Below the pieces are notes generated by a model. It was given only the letters and a program-made list of their open reading frames with translations, had not been told where the DNA came from and did not search any database. Source: Allofranklinella schreckenbergeri (GTDB taxonomy: Bacteria; Pseudomonadota; Gammaproteobacteria; Burkholderiales; Burkholderiaceae_C). From it: a stretch of DNA of 64,000 bases. Every line of letters begins with the position of its first letter. Position 1 is the stretch's first letter. The translations under genes were made by a program, and so were the position numbers. Location of the stretch: assembly GCF_003703475.1 (NCBI RefSeq), contig NZ_RDQM01000001.1, positions 273,044 through 337,043 on the forward strand. Direction: 5' to 3'. Of this stretch, positions 1 through 9,062 are shown piece by piece.

Positions 1-369
1 AACACCAAAAGCGACGACGTGCTGCTGGTGCAAATCAACCCCATCGAAACCGGCGCGATGCCCCAAACCATGTCGGAAATCCAGGAGCGCATCAACGAAG
101 TCACCTTCAACTCCAGCCTGCTGGCCGAGCTGCGCGCCATTGAATTCGTGCGTCGCCTGCTGAGCGAAGGCCGCCTGGACGACTCGCGCTACAAAGACAT
201 GCACATGCACCGCATCGACGGCGGCGCCTTTTTGCAAACCTTTGGCAGCGACAGCAAGCTGCGCGCCGACATCGGCTTTTTGCACAAGCTCTTTGCTGGC
301 GGCCGCGCCTGTGCCGAGCAATGGCTGAGCGCCCATCGCGGCGATCTGGGCGTGCGCTCCACACTGTGA
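1..369 (+). CDS. Patatin-like phospholipase, C-terminal end (cut by window start)
   Basis: The open frame enters from base 1 in phase and ends at TGA 367-369, so only the last 122 codons are visible. The segment VLLVQINPIETGAMPQT, a helical stretch about INEVTFNSSLLAELRAIEFV and the end EQWLSAHRGDLG match the C-terminal part of bacterial patatin-like phospholipases, which are Ser-Asp dyad lipid acyl hydrolases. The catalytic GXSXG and DGG motifs lie upstream and cannot be checked. Family assignment comes from the recognisable C-terminal block only. Repeat copy A begins about 40 nt after the stop. Confidence 0.7.
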   Translation, partial: NTKSDDVLLVQINPIETGAMPQTMSEIQERINEVTFNSSLLAELRAIEFVRRLLSEGRLDDSRYKDMHMHRIDGGAFLQTFGSDSKLRADIGFLHKLFAGGRACAEQWLSAHRGDLGVRSTL

Positions 370-410
370 GCAGCCGTGCCCACCCGCCGCTCGGGAACGC
401 CTCCACAAAA

Positions 411-486
411 TTCAATCAAAGGAAAAACAGCTTTATGCCTATCATGCCGAAACAAGGTTGATTTATTTCCTTTTGATTGATAAAAA
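411..486 (+). repeat. AT-rich palindromic intergenic repeat, copy A (forward core)
   Basis: The 5' arm TCAATCAAAGGAAA (412-425) pairs with the 3' arm TTTCCTTTTGATTGA (466-480) with one bulged base. Between them is the core ATGCCGAAACAAGG (444-457). It is one of 14 related elements in this window. It lies between two plus-strand genes, just after the patatin-like gene's stop. Confidence 0.85.
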
Positions 487-622
487 GCATCCCTTCCGCG
501 TTCTGGCGGTTTCGCCATAGCGCCCCTGCAAACCCCGCAAAATATCGCCCCCAAGCATGGCCCGCACAAGCGGGCCATGCGCTTTGGCAACTTCAACCTC
601 TCCCCCACCCCCTGCCACGCCC

Positions 623-1966
623 ATGTCCGTCTTCAACTTCACCTTCGTCCCGTGGTTTCGCTCGGTTGCGCCCTACATCCACAAATTCCGCAACCAAACC
701 TTTGTCGTCGGCGTATGCGGCGAAGCCATTGCCGCAGGCAAGCTGCAAAACCTGGTGCAAGACCTGGCCCTGCTGCACAGCATGGGCTTGAAAATCGTCC
801 TCGTGCACGGCTTTCGCCCGCAAGTCAACGAGCAACTGCTGGCCAAAGGCCACCAACCGCGCTACTACAAAGGCCACCGCATCACCGACCCCGCCGCGCT
901 GGACGCCGCGCAGGAAGCCGCCGGGCAATTACGCTTTGAAATCGAAGCCTGCTTCAGCCAGGGCCTGCCCAACACGCCCATGGCCGGCTCCAAAATCCGC
1001 GTCATCTCCGGCAACTTCATCACCGCCCGCCCCATGGGCATTCTGGACGGGGTGGACTTTCAACACACCGGCAAGGTGCGCAAAATCGACGTCGACGGCA
1101 TGCGCCATGCGCTGGAGACCGACTCCATCGTGCTGCTCTCGCCCTTTGGCTTCTCGCCCACGGGCGAGGCCTTTAACCTGGCGATGGAGGAAGTGGCCAG
1201 CTCCATTGCCATCGCCCTCAAGGCCGACAAACTGCTCTTCGTCAGCGAAGTGCCCGGCATCCGCGAAAAACCGCAAGCCGCGCCAGGCGAAGACAACCCC
1301 ATCGTCACCGAAATGACGCTGGCCGACGCGCGCGAGCTGCTGCAAAACACGCCCGAGGCCGAGCACCCCACCGACGCAGGCTTTTATCTCAAATACTGCA
1401 TCAAAGCCTGCGAAGGCGGCGTCGAGCGCAGCCACATCATCCCCTTTGCGGTCGATGGCTCCATCCTGCTGGAAATCTACGTGCACGACGGCATCGGCAC
1501 CATGGTGGTGGACGAGCGGCTGGAAGAAGTGCGCCAAGCCACCGCCGACGACGTGGGCGGCATCCTGCAACTGATCGAGCCGTTTGAAAACGACGGCACG
1601 CTGGTGCGCCGCAGCCGCACCGAGATCGAGCGCGACATCGCCAGCTACACCATCATCGAGCACGACGGCGTGATTTTCGGCTGCGCCGCGCTCTACCCCT
1701 ACCCCGAAGCGAGCACGGGCGAAATGGCCGCCGTCACCGTCTCGCCCCACGTGCAAGGCCAGGGCGACGGCGAAAAGCTGCTGCGCCGCATTGAGCAGCG
1801 CGCCCGCGCGCTGGGGCTGAAAAGCATTTTCGTGCTGACCACGCGCACCATGCACTGGTTCATCAAACGCGGCTTTGAAGCCGTCGATCCCGACTGGCTG
1901 CCGCAGGCGCGCAAGGACAAATACAACTGGGATCGCAAAAGCCGCGTGCTGGTCAAAAAGCTGTGA
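623..1966 (+). CDS. argA: Amino-acid N-acetyltransferase (N-acetylglutamate synthase), fused kinase-like and GNAT type
   Basis: Transfers acetyl from acetyl-CoA to glutamate, the first step of arginine synthesis. The 447-residue protein has an amino-acid-kinase-like N-terminal domain (about residues 20-290; FVVGVCGEAI, IVLVHGFRPQVNEQL) and a C-terminal GNAT domain (about 300-445) with the acetyl-CoA loop VQGQGDGEKLL and the end motif MHWFIKRGFE. This two-domain architecture is the classical proteobacterial ArgA of about 440 residues. The ATG at 623 was chosen because the longer frame adds a Pro/Ser/Thr-rich stretch not expected in the family. In related enzymes the kinase-like domain binds arginine for feedback inhibition; this is family knowledge, not visible here. 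Confidence 0.95.
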   Translation: MSVFNFTFVPWFRSVAPYIHKFRNQTFVVGVCGEAIAAGKLQNLVQDLALLHSMGLKIVLVHGFRPQVNEQLLAKGHQPRYYKGHRITDPAALDAAQEAAGQLRFEIEACFSQGLPNTPMAGSKIRVISGNFITARPMGILDGVDFQHTGKVRKIDVDGMRHALETDSIVLLSPFGFSPTGEAFNLAMEEVASSIAIALKADKLLFVSEVPGIREKPQAAPGEDNPIVTEMTLADARELLQNTPEAEHPTDAGFYLKYCIKACEGGVERSHIIPFAVDGSILLEIYVHDGIGTMVVDERLEEVRQATADDVGGILQLIEPFENDGTLVRRSRTEIERDIASYTIIEHDGVIFGCAALYPYPEASTGEMAAVTVSPHVQGQGDGEKLLRRIEQRARALGLKSIFVLTTRTMHWFIKRGFEAVDPDWLPQARKDKYNWDRKSRVLVKKL

Positions 1967-2148
1967 TGCGAGCGCGCCCTGCACGCACTGACCATGGAAA
2001 AGAAAGAGCAAGGTCGGGGGGCGCAAGCCATATGGACCGTGATGGCAACAGCAGGCTACGCCTGCCCTCTCTTCTCTTTTGCCACCGACTGCATGCCGTG
2101 TTTCTGCACGCAAGCCGAAAGCAACTGGAATGCCCTGGAGTTCTTGGC

Positions 2149-2937
2149 TCAATGGATTTTGTTACGCTGCCAGTAGTCGAAGGCTTCATCGGCTCCGCCC
2201 ACTTGCATGTAGCCTGCAAACAGTTCCTCTCTTTTGGGGCGCACGTGGCGTGACTTCAACAGCTCCACCGCCACATTCGGCCCATATCGGAGCGCCTGGA
2301 GCAGGCTTTGCTCAGCCTCTTCATCCCGAGCAAGCTGCAACAGCGCCACTACTTTGGAATAAGCCATGTCCGGCCCACAATCCTCGGGATAACGCTGGCT
2401 CAACTCAACGGCAGCCTGCCAATCTTCGGTTTCCAAATAACATCCCATCAACACATAGCGCGCGCCCAAGTTGTCATTGGGGCAAACGGATACCAGGCGA
2501 GCGAGTATTTCCATCGCTTCCGCCATCGCCCCATCGCCATGCTTTTGCTCCAACAACGCCAAGGCCAGCGCGTGGCAAGCTCGCAGAAATGCGCGGTTTT
2601 CAAAAAAACCCCATTCCAGGCGGCTGCGCAACCAAGAAAACGATGGAGGCAAGGCCGCCTGGCCCAGGCGCACCGCCTCTCGCCAGCAAAGATAGGCTTG
2701 CTGCGGGCGCTTTTGCGCAACCTGCATCAAACCCAGCTGATGCCAGACATCAAGGTCGTCCGGACAGGTCTTGAGCAAAGTCCAAAGCGCCTGCTCGGCT
2801 TGCCGCCGCTGACCGTCCTCCCATAGTTCCATCGCAGCCTCAAACGCCTGCTCTGCCTGATCTGGGCGCTCGCAGTCCATGCGCCAGGAGTTTGGGAACA
2901 CTTCGGTACAAGTCAGCATATTGGCACCCGCTTTCAC
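2149..2937 (-). CDS. Tetratricopeptide-repeat protein of unknown role
   Basis: A 262-residue soluble protein built of helix pairs with TPR spacing. Examples are AEQALWTLLKTCPDDLDVWHQ, then AMEILARLVSVCPNDNLGAR and EEAEQSLLQALRYGPNV. No catalytic domain, signal peptide or membrane segment is visible. It probably acts as a protein-protein interaction scaffold. The C-terminal part (LLKSRHVRPKREELFAGYMQVGGADEAFDYW) is also found in uncharacterised bacterial TPR proteins. It stands alone on the minus strand, convergent with argA and followed by repeat copy B on its upstream side. The start could instead be the internal ATG at residue 7. Confidence 0.7.
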   Translation of the reverse strand: MKAGANMLTCTEVFPNSWRMDCERPDQAEQAFEAAMELWEDGQRRQAEQALWTLLKTCPDDLDVWHQLGLMQVAQKRPQQAYLCWREAVRLGQAALPPSFSWLRSRLEWGFFENRAFLRACHALALALLEQKHGDGAMAEAMEILARLVSVCPNDNLGARYVLMGCYLETEDWQAAVELSQRYPEDCGPDMAYSKVVALLQLARDEEAEQSLLQALRYGPNVAVELLKSRHVRPKREELFAGYMQVGGADEAFDYWQRNKIH

Positions 2938-2958
2938 AATGTCTTGAAATCAAAAATA

Positions 2959-3030
2959 TAAATCAAAATAAAAATTAAATATCAAAAACATTGCCAAAAC
3001 AGGCCATTTTCATTTCTCTTGATTTGCAAA
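2959..3030 (+). repeat. AT-rich palindromic intergenic repeat, copy B (forward core)
   Basis: Arms AAATCAAAATAAAAAT (from about 2960) and ATTTCTCTTGATTT pair imperfectly around a core TTGCCAAAACAGG. It ends 2 nt before the nusB stop codon (minus strand), so nusB mRNA would carry it directly after its stop. Confidence 0.8.
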
Positions 3031-3032
3031 AA

Positions 3033-3599
3033 TCAGCCCCGCTGCGCCGCCAACTCATCTGGGCGCAACACCGGCGCCAAGGCGTGCAAAACGGCGTTGA
3101 CGTATTTATGGCCATCCGTGCCGCCAAAGGATTTGGCCAGCTCCACGTATTCATTGATGACGACCTTCCACGGCACGTCCAGCTCATGGCGGTATTCGTA
3201 AACCCCCAGCCACATGGTGGCGCGCTCGATGGGCGAGATTTCGGCCAGCGGGCGGTCCAGCACCGGCTCGATGGCTGCGTCCAGCGACTGGGCCTCATCA
3301 ATGCAGCCGTACACCAGCCGGTCGTAGAGCACCGAATCGGCTTTGTGAAAGCCGCTGAGCTGGCGCGTGAACATATCGATGGCGCGCGCCTCGTTCTTGC
3401 CCACGATGTGCTGGTACAGCGCCTGCAAGGCGAATTCGCGGGCGCGGCTACGGGCACTTTTCTTGCTGCTGGTGCGCGGCGCACGCGGCATGGCTTTGTC
3501 CATATCCGCTTTGTTCGCTTGGCCCGCCTCGCCCGGGGCCTGGGGTGCAAAGCCCGCCGCGTCGTTGGCGTGCTCAGGGTGATCGGCAGGCATGCTCAT
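3033..3599 (-). CDS. nusB: Transcription antitermination factor NusB
   Basis: Binds boxA RNA with NusE (S10) in rRNA antitermination. The 188-residue protein has the all-helical NusB fold from about residue 50 ([13 protein letters not shown]) through [19 protein letters not shown] and the C-terminal [23 protein letters not shown]. The first ~48 residues are a low-complexity charged extension. The ATG at 3599 overlaps the ribH stop in an ATGA arrangement, so translation is probably coupled to ribH; the longer frame upstream lies inside ribH and was rejected. ribH-nusB pairing is common in proteobacteria. Confidence 0.95.
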   Translation of the reverse strand: MSMPADHPEHANDAAGFAPQAPGEAGQANKADMDKAMPRAPRTSSKKSARSRAREFALQALYQHIVGKNEARAIDMFTRQLSGFHKADSVLYDRLVYGCIDEAQSLDAAIEPVLDRPLAEISPIERATMWLGVYEYRHELDVPWKVVINEYVELAKSFGGTDGHKYVNAVLHALAPVLRPDELAAQRG

Positions 3600-4102
3600 A
3601 CGCCCCCATCCACCATGCCGTTGGCCTCTGCGGCTTGCAGGTACACCGCGTTGCACAACTGGGCCATTTCCACCGCCACACGGGCGGCGTCGCGACCTTT
3701 CTCCTCCTGGCGAGCCTGGGCTTGCGCCAGGTTTTCCACCGTCAAAATGGCATTGGCAATGGGGATATCCAAATCCAGCCCCACGCGCGTCACGCCCGCA
3801 CCCGATTCATTGGCCACCAATTCGAAGTGATAAGTCTCGCCACGGATGATGCAGCCCAGGGCGATGGCGGCGTCGTAATCGTCTGCGCTCAGCAGGGCTT
3901 GCAGCGCGATCGGCACTTCCAGCGCGCCGGGGACGGTGACGTGGGTGATATCACCTTCGGCCACGCCCAGAGCCAGCAGCTCGGCGCGGGCGGCGGCATA
4001 CAGGGCGTTGGTGATGTCTTCATTGAAGCGCGCCTGCACGATGGCAATGCGCATGGCTTCGCCCTGCAATTGCGGGGCGGCGCCTTTGTTGGCGTGGAGC
4101 AT
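3596..4102 (-). CDS. ribH: 6,7-dimethyl-8-ribityllumazine synthase (riboflavin synthase beta chain)
   Basis: Condenses 5-amino-6-ribitylamino-uracil with dihydroxybutanone phosphate, the penultimate riboflavin step. The 168-residue protein shows [14 protein letters not shown], the substrate loop [24 protein letters not shown] with the conserved catalytic His, and the end motif [18 protein letters not shown]. Start ATG 4102 has AAGGA about 8 nt upstream. The gene lies between ribBA and nusB, separated from ribBA by an intrinsic terminator, and overlaps nusB by 4 nt. Confidence 0.96.
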   Translation of the reverse strand: MLHANKGAAPQLQGEAMRIAIVQARFNEDITNALYAAARAELLALGVAEGDITHVTVPGALEVPIALQALLSADDYDAAIALGCIIRGETYHFELVANESGAGVTRVGLDLDIPIANAILTVENLAQAQARQEEKGRDAARVAVEMAQLCNAVYLQAAEANGMVDGGV

Positions 4103-4127
4103 GAGGGATTCCTTGAATAGGGGGAAC

Positions 4128-4156
4128 AAAAAAAGCCGGGCCTACACGGCCTGGCT
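4128..4156 (-). terminator. Intrinsic terminator between ribBA and ribH
   Basis: Read on the minus strand: AGCCAGGCC, 5-nt loop GTGTA, GGCCCGGCT, then seven T. The stem has one A-C mismatch. It sits between the ribBA stop and the ribH start, so it may attenuate read-through from ribBA into ribH-nusB. Confidence 0.8.
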
Positions 4157-4178
4157 GTGAAGGGGGTTGAAGCTGCGC

Positions 4179-5318
4179 TCAATCCTTGTGGATAAAGCGC
4201 GTGACTTCCAGGCGATAGCCCGCTGCCATGCTAGGCAGGCGGCGCGGCTGGCCAAGCAAGGCCATGCGCGCCACGCCGAGGTTGCGCAGGATTTGCGCGC
4301 CAATGCCGTAGGTGCGCAAATCCATATTGCCGCGCGCGGGCGCATGGCTGGGCACGGCGCGGCCTTCGAGCTGGGCCAGGAGTTGGGCGCTGTCTTCACC
4401 GCAATTGAGCATCACCATCACGCCTTTGCCGTGCTGGTCGATGTAGCGCAGGCTTTCATGCAGGCTCCAGGAGTGCATGCCGCGCTGGGCGTCGAGCACG
4501 TCGAGCACGGACAGCGGCTCGTGCACGCGCACGGGGATTTCTTCCTCCCCCGTCCACTGCCCCTTGACCAGCGCCAGATGCAGGGCGTTGCTGGGGCTGT
4601 CGCGGAAGATGTGCACGGTGAACTCGCCCCAATGCGTTGTCATCGGGCGGCTGCCTGCATGCTCGATCAGCGATTCGTGCGCGCTGCGGTACTGAATCAA
4701 ATCGGCAATGGTGCCAATCTTCAAGCCGTGCGCGGCCGCGAACAACTGCAAGTCGGGCAGGCGCGCCATCGTGCCGTCGTCCTTCATCACCTCGCAAATC
4801 ACGCTGGCGGGCGTCAGGCCCGCCAGGCGCGTGAGGTCGCAACCCGCTTCGGTATGGCCTGCGCGCACCAGCACACCGCCATCCACCGCCTGGATGGGGA
4901 ACACATGGCCGGGCTGCACCAAATCGGTGGGCTGCACATCGGGCGCCACGGCCACGCTGACGGTGCGGGCGCGGTCAGCGGCGGAGATGCCGGTGGTCAC
5001 GCCCTCGGCCGCTTCGATGGAGACGGTAAAGGCCGTGTCAAAACGGGTGCCGTTTTTCTTGGCCATGGGCGGCAGGTTGAGGCGCTCGCAGCGCTCGCGC
5101 GTGAGCGTCAGGCAAATCAGGCCCCGCGCGTGTTTGGCCATGAAGTTGATGGCCTCGGGGGTGACATGCTCGGCTGCGATCAGCAAATCGCCTTCGTTCT
5201 CACGGTCCTCTTCGTCCACGAGGATGACCATGCGCCCGGCGCGGATGTCGTCAATGATGTCTTCAATAGGGGAGATGGCAGCGGGCTGTAAATCGGTCGC
5301 GGGAGCGGTCACGGGCAT
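4179..5318 (-). CDS. ribBA: 3,4-dihydroxy-2-butanone-4-phosphate synthase with degenerate GTP cyclohydrolase II domain
   Basis: Makes the four-carbon unit for riboflavin from ribulose 5-phosphate. The N-terminal half (about residues 14-215) is an intact DHBP synthase: DEEDRENEGDL, FDTAFTVSIEA and RAGHTEAGCDL. The C-terminal half (about 225-375) aligns with GTP cyclohydrolase II but lacks the zinc cysteine triad and the usual HSECLTGD signature; it reads VRVHEPLSVLDVLDAQRG instead. Only the RibB activity is therefore expected, with a separate ribA needed elsewhere. No FMN riboswitch motif was recognised upstream. It is followed by ribH and nusB. Confidence 0.93.
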   Translation of the reverse strand: MPVTAPATDLQPAAISPIEDIIDDIRAGRMVILVDEEDRENEGDLLIAAEHVTPEAINFMAKHARGLICLTLTRERCERLNLPPMAKKNGTRFDTAFTVSIEAAEGVTTGISAADRARTVSVAVAPDVQPTDLVQPGHVFPIQAVDGGVLVRAGHTEAGCDLTRLAGLTPASVICEVMKDDGTMARLPDLQLFAAAHGLKIGTIADLIQYRSAHESLIEHAGSRPMTTHWGEFTVHIFRDSPSNALHLALVKGQWTGEEEIPVRVHEPLSVLDVLDAQRGMHSWSLHESLRYIDQHGKGVMVMLNCGEDSAQLLAQLEGRAVPSHAPARGNMDLRTYGIGAQILRNLGVARMALLGQPRRLPSMAAGYRLEVTRFIHKD

Positions 5319-5448
5319 GGCAAAGAGCAGAAATGGGGCTAAAACAAGGCGCGAATTGTAGCCAAAGGCTAACCCGCCTCCCGGGGCAAGGAGGCATTGC
5401 CCCCAGCGGCGCCAAGCTCTCTCCCGTTTTCAATTGCGCCTTCAAATT

Positions 5449-5520
5449 TCAATCAAAGGAAATCTGCATGTATGAAAAATATGCCAAAAAAATATCGTTT
5501 TTTATCCTTTGATTTGGAAA
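5449..5520 (+). repeat. AT-rich palindromic intergenic repeat, copy C (forward core)
   Basis: Arms CAATCAAAGGAAAT and ATCCTTTGATTTG pair around the core ATATGCCAAAAAAAT. The arm variant CAAAGG is matched by CCTTTG on the other side. It ends 3 nt before the stop codon of the phasin-like gene on the minus strand. Confidence 0.8.
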
Positions 5521-5523
5521 AAA

Positions 5524-5952
5524 TCAACCGCCACGCTTCAAACGGCGCGCATTCGCCGTGGCGCGGCGATGCACGGGCGCCAAGCCCCGCGCGGCGGTTT
5601 CCAGCGCAGCCTTCTCCAACTGCTTGCCTGCGCCCGTGGAGAGCTGCCCCAGCGTTGCCCAAGGCTGCATCCAGCCGCCCGCCACCCACTGCCACCAGGC
5701 GCTGGCCCACCACGTCATCAGTTGCTGCTGTTGCGCCAGGCTATGCACCGCCATGGCCTGCCACGATTCGTTGAACGCCGCCAGCTTTTCCGCCCCCATG
5801 CGGTGAAACTCGCGCCGATCGCGCGCGCTCGGCACAGGCCCGGCCGTCATCATGCGCCCCAGGCGCATCGCCACAACCTGCGGCGCCGCCTGCGCCAGCT
5901 CTTGCGTTTGTCGCGCCAACTTGGCTTTTTTCGTCTGTGTCCGTTTTTGCAT
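5524..5952 (-). CDS. Phasin-like polyhydroxyalkanoate granule protein
   Basis: A 142-residue protein with a basic start (MQKRTQTKKAKLARQ), a central region rich in Trp, Gln and Ala (MTWWASAWWQWVAGGW) and a basic end (HRRATANARRLKRGG). This composition, length and the phrase EFHRMGAEKLAAFNESWQAM fit the PhaP-type phasins of Burkholderiales, which coat storage-polyester granules. No signal peptide or membrane segment is present. Product assignment is by recognisable family resemblance. It is a single gene between repeat copy C and the gapdh promoter region. Confidence 0.65.
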   Translation of the reverse strand: MQKRTQTKKAKLARQTQELAQAAPQVVAMRLGRMMTAGPVPSARDRREFHRMGAEKLAAFNESWQAMAVHSLAQQQQLMTWWASAWWQWVAGGWMQPWATLGQLSTGAGKQLEKAALETAARGLAPVHRRATANARRLKRGG

Positions 5953-6102
5953 GGCAGCACTCCTTTATCAATGACCAAGCGTGATTTGAAAAACCACCCT
6001 CATTCGCCCATTCTCCATTTAATCCGGAAAACGATACACCAAAAATGCAAATAATCCATTATTTAATTCAGAAACTATAAAAACCATTTCCCATACATCT
6101 AA

Positions 6103-7242
<1,140 letters not shown>

Positions 7243-7276
7243 TTGCGATAAGCGACTGGCAATAGCGCCAACATCG

Positions 7277-7306
7277 AAAAGGGCGTGCACAGCACGCCCT
7301 TTTTTA
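7277..7306 (+). terminator. Intrinsic terminator after the gapdh gene
   Basis: Perfect 8-bp stem GGGCGTGC / GCACGCCC with a 3-nt loop, flanked by A-rich sequence and TTTTTT. It can work in both directions and separates gapdh from the convergent glutathione S-transferase gene. Confidence 0.9.
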
Positions 7307-7324
7307 TCTCCATCTCCCCAAAAA

Positions 7325-7350
7325 CGGCAGCCCAAGGCTGCCGTTTTCTT
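7325..7350 (+). terminator. Second intrinsic terminator after the gapdh gene
   Basis: Stem CGGCAGCC / GGCTGCCG with a 3-nt loop followed by TTTTCTT. It lies about 20 nt beyond the first terminator. Confidence 0.8.
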
Positions 7351-7369
7351 GTTCATCCGCCATCAAAAC

Positions 7370-7440
7370 CAATCAAAAGAAAAAAAACCACCCTGTTTCG
7401 GCATGATGACAAACAAATTATTTTTATTTTGATTTGAAAA
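7370..7440 (-). repeat. AT-rich palindromic intergenic repeat, copy D (reverse core)
   Basis: Arms CCAATCAAAAGAAAA and TTTTATTTTGATTTG surround a core that reads ATGCCGAAACAGGG on the minus strand. It touches the stop codon of the glutathione S-transferase gene at 7441 and lies in a convergent gap. Confidence 0.8.
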
Positions 7441-8154
7441 TCAACGAGGCGGTATATTCAACCCCCGCTGAACGGCAGGCCGCTGCAAAAATGCGCTTAA
7501 CACGCGCTGCACCTGCTTGAACTCGGAGAAGCCCACCAATTCACCAGCCTCGTAAAACCCGATGAGATTATTCACCCACGGGAAAATGGCAATATCGGCC
7601 ACACTGTAAGCAGCTTCGCCTTGCCCCAGCATCCAGTCACGCCCTTGCAAATGGCGATCCAGCACCCCGAGCAGGCGGCGCGATTCGCTGACATAACGAT
7701 CACGCGGGCGCTTATCTTCATATTCGCTACCGGCGAACTTATGGAAAAAACCCAACTGGCCAAACATCGGCCCCAGCCCGCCCATTTGCCACATCAGCCA
7801 TTGCAGCGCCTGATAACGCAGCGCCCCTTCTGCCGGCAATAAGCGGCCCGTTTTTTCTGCCAGGTAAATCAAAATGGCCCCGCTTTCAAAAACCCCCAGC
7901 GCCTCCCCCTGCGGGCCGTGGGGATCGATCATGGCGGGGATTTTGTTATTGGGATTAAGCGATAAAAACTCCGGCGTCAATTGCGCCTGAGTGGAAAAAT
8001 CCACTTTATGGGCTTCATAAGGCAAGCCCAATTCCTCCAGCGCAATGGAGATTTTCACGCCATTGGGCGTTGCCAATGAATAAAGCTGAATGCGATCCGG
8101 ATGCTGGGGCGGCCACTGCTTGGCAATAGGAAAATCCGCTGGAAATGAAGACAT
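7441..8154 (-). CDS. Glutathione S-transferase family protein, YghU/YfcG-like
   Basis: A 237-residue protein with a thioredoxin-fold N-terminal domain (IQLYSLATPNGVKISIALEELGLPYEAHKVDF, then LNPNNKIPAMIDP and ESGAILIYLAEK) and an all-helical C-terminal domain (DWMLGQGEAAYSVADIAIFPWVN). TPNG with an Asn-linked glutathione site is typical of the YfcG/YghU group, which act mainly as disulfide-bond oxidoreductases using glutathione. The start ATG 8154 was chosen for the GAGGAG upstream; the longer frame adds 14 residues without family support. Substrate is unknown. Confidence 0.85.
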   Translation of the reverse strand: MSSFPADFPIAKQWPPQHPDRIQLYSLATPNGVKISIALEELGLPYEAHKVDFSTQAQLTPEFLSLNPNNKIPAMIDPHGPQGEALGVFESGAILIYLAEKTGRLLPAEGALRYQALQWLMWQMGGLGPMFGQLGFFHKFAGSEYEDKRPRDRYVSESRRLLGVLDRHLQGRDWMLGQGEAAYSVADIAIFPWVNNLIGFYEAGELVGFSEFKQVQRVLSAFLQRPAVQRGLNIPPR

Positions 8155-8280
8155 CAAACACTCCTCACAATTGAAAAAAGGCTTGCGAAAGGGCACATTA
8201 AGGGCGCATTACGGGCACTTTACACAAATCGCACAGGCCCAATGGGCAGGGCAATTGGTGCAGAAGTCTCTTGAATGCAA

Positions 8281-8305
8281 ATCGGCCCGCCTAAAGCGGG
8301 CCGAT
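8281..8305 (-). terminator. Perfect hairpin downstream of secG
   Basis: ATCGGCCCGC and GCGGGCCGAT form a 10-bp stem with a 5-nt loop. On the minus strand only TTTGC follows, so termination would be weak. It is the only strong structure between secG and the glutathione S-transferase gene. The rest of 8155-8436 shows no gene and no tRNA-Leu. Confidence 0.45.
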
Positions 8306-8436
8306 GAAAACAAGCTCCAAGCCATTTGTGCTTTCCATTGTTCATGGCGTCGGCACCCATCACGCCAGCAAACTGCCATGTAGGGAAAGGAGGGAGCTCG
8401 CCACAAACACAAGCGCCCTCTTTTCTCGTGATTGCG

Positions 8437-8994
8437 TTATGGCTTGGCTTCTTCAGCCGCAGCGGCCGCTGGTTTGCCATCAGCCGTATTCGCTGCGGGA
8501 GCTTGCGGCTCCGCTGTCTGGGCAGAGGCGGCCTCGGCAGGCTTGTCGCCAGCAGCAGGCTGCTCAGCGGGTGGTTGGGCAGGCGCTTTCTCTGCCTCTG
8601 CGGTGCTGGCATTGGGCGTTGCTACAGGCGCGAGCACCGACCCATCAGCGCCAGGGATGGCCGACGACGCAGCATTGTCCGGCTGGGGCGCGGTGAGCGG
8701 CACGGCGCTGTCAAACACGCTGGCGCCACCACTTTCATCCGGGGTGCGCTGCATGCCCGAGCTGGCCATGAACGCCATCAACAAGGTGGAGGCAAAGAAA
8801 ACCGTCGCCGCCACAGCCGTCATGCGCGAGAGAAAGTTGGCGCTACCGGAAGCGCCAAACAAACTGCCCGCGCTGCCGCTGCCAAATGCGGCGCCCATAT
8901 CGGCGCCTTTGCCATGCTGCACCAGAATCAGGCCACTCATCACCAGCGCAGCAATGATCTGCACCATGAGCACTACCGTCATAGACATTTGCAT
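8437..8994 (-). CDS. secG: Preprotein translocase subunit SecG with long Ala/Pro-rich tail
   Basis: Inner-membrane partner of SecYE in protein export. The 185-residue protein has two membrane helices (about residues 4-25, VVLMVQIIAALVMSGLILVQ, and about 54-75, AVAATVFFASTLLMAFMA) joined by the conserved loop GKGADMGAAFGSGSAGSLFG. From about residue 85 it becomes an Ala/Pro/Glu-rich tail of about 100 residues, so it is much longer than enteric SecG (about 110) but typical of Burkholderiales. ATG 8994 was preferred because AGAGGT lies 6 nt upstream. It follows tpiA on the same strand. Confidence 0.93.
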   Translation of the reverse strand: MQMSMTVVLMVQIIAALVMSGLILVQHGKGADMGAAFGSGSAGSLFGASGSANFLSRMTAVAATVFFASTLLMAFMASSGMQRTPDESGGASVFDSAVPLTAPQPDNAASSAIPGADGSVLAPVATPNASTAEAEKAPAQPPAEQPAAGDKPAEAASAQTAEPQAPAANTADGKPAAAAAEEAKP

Positions 8995-9062
8995 GTGTGT
9001 ACCTCTGAATTGACTCAAATACTGAAAATCGGTTGATGAAAGACAGGCTCAGCCGCAATGCT

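Noticed and set aside
1967-2148. Extra small gene between argA and the TPR gene
   Set aside because: Open frames there lack ribosome-binding sites and family features. Only a short hairpin (GCAGGC/GCCTGC) is visible.
3000-3028. Small coding genes made from the repeat elements
   Set aside because: Frames starting MPKQ or LPKQ run into neighbouring sequence in different phases and have no ribosome-binding sites. They are kept only as a low-interest observation.
5319-5448. FMN riboswitch upstream of ribBA
   Set aside because: The conserved AGGGGCAG / GGTGAAATTC-type blocks were looked for on the minus strand and not found; only a short GC hairpin is present.
8306-8436. tRNA-Leu after secG, as in many relatives
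   Set aside because: No acceptor stem, TTCRA loop or CCA end could be placed on either strand in this gap.
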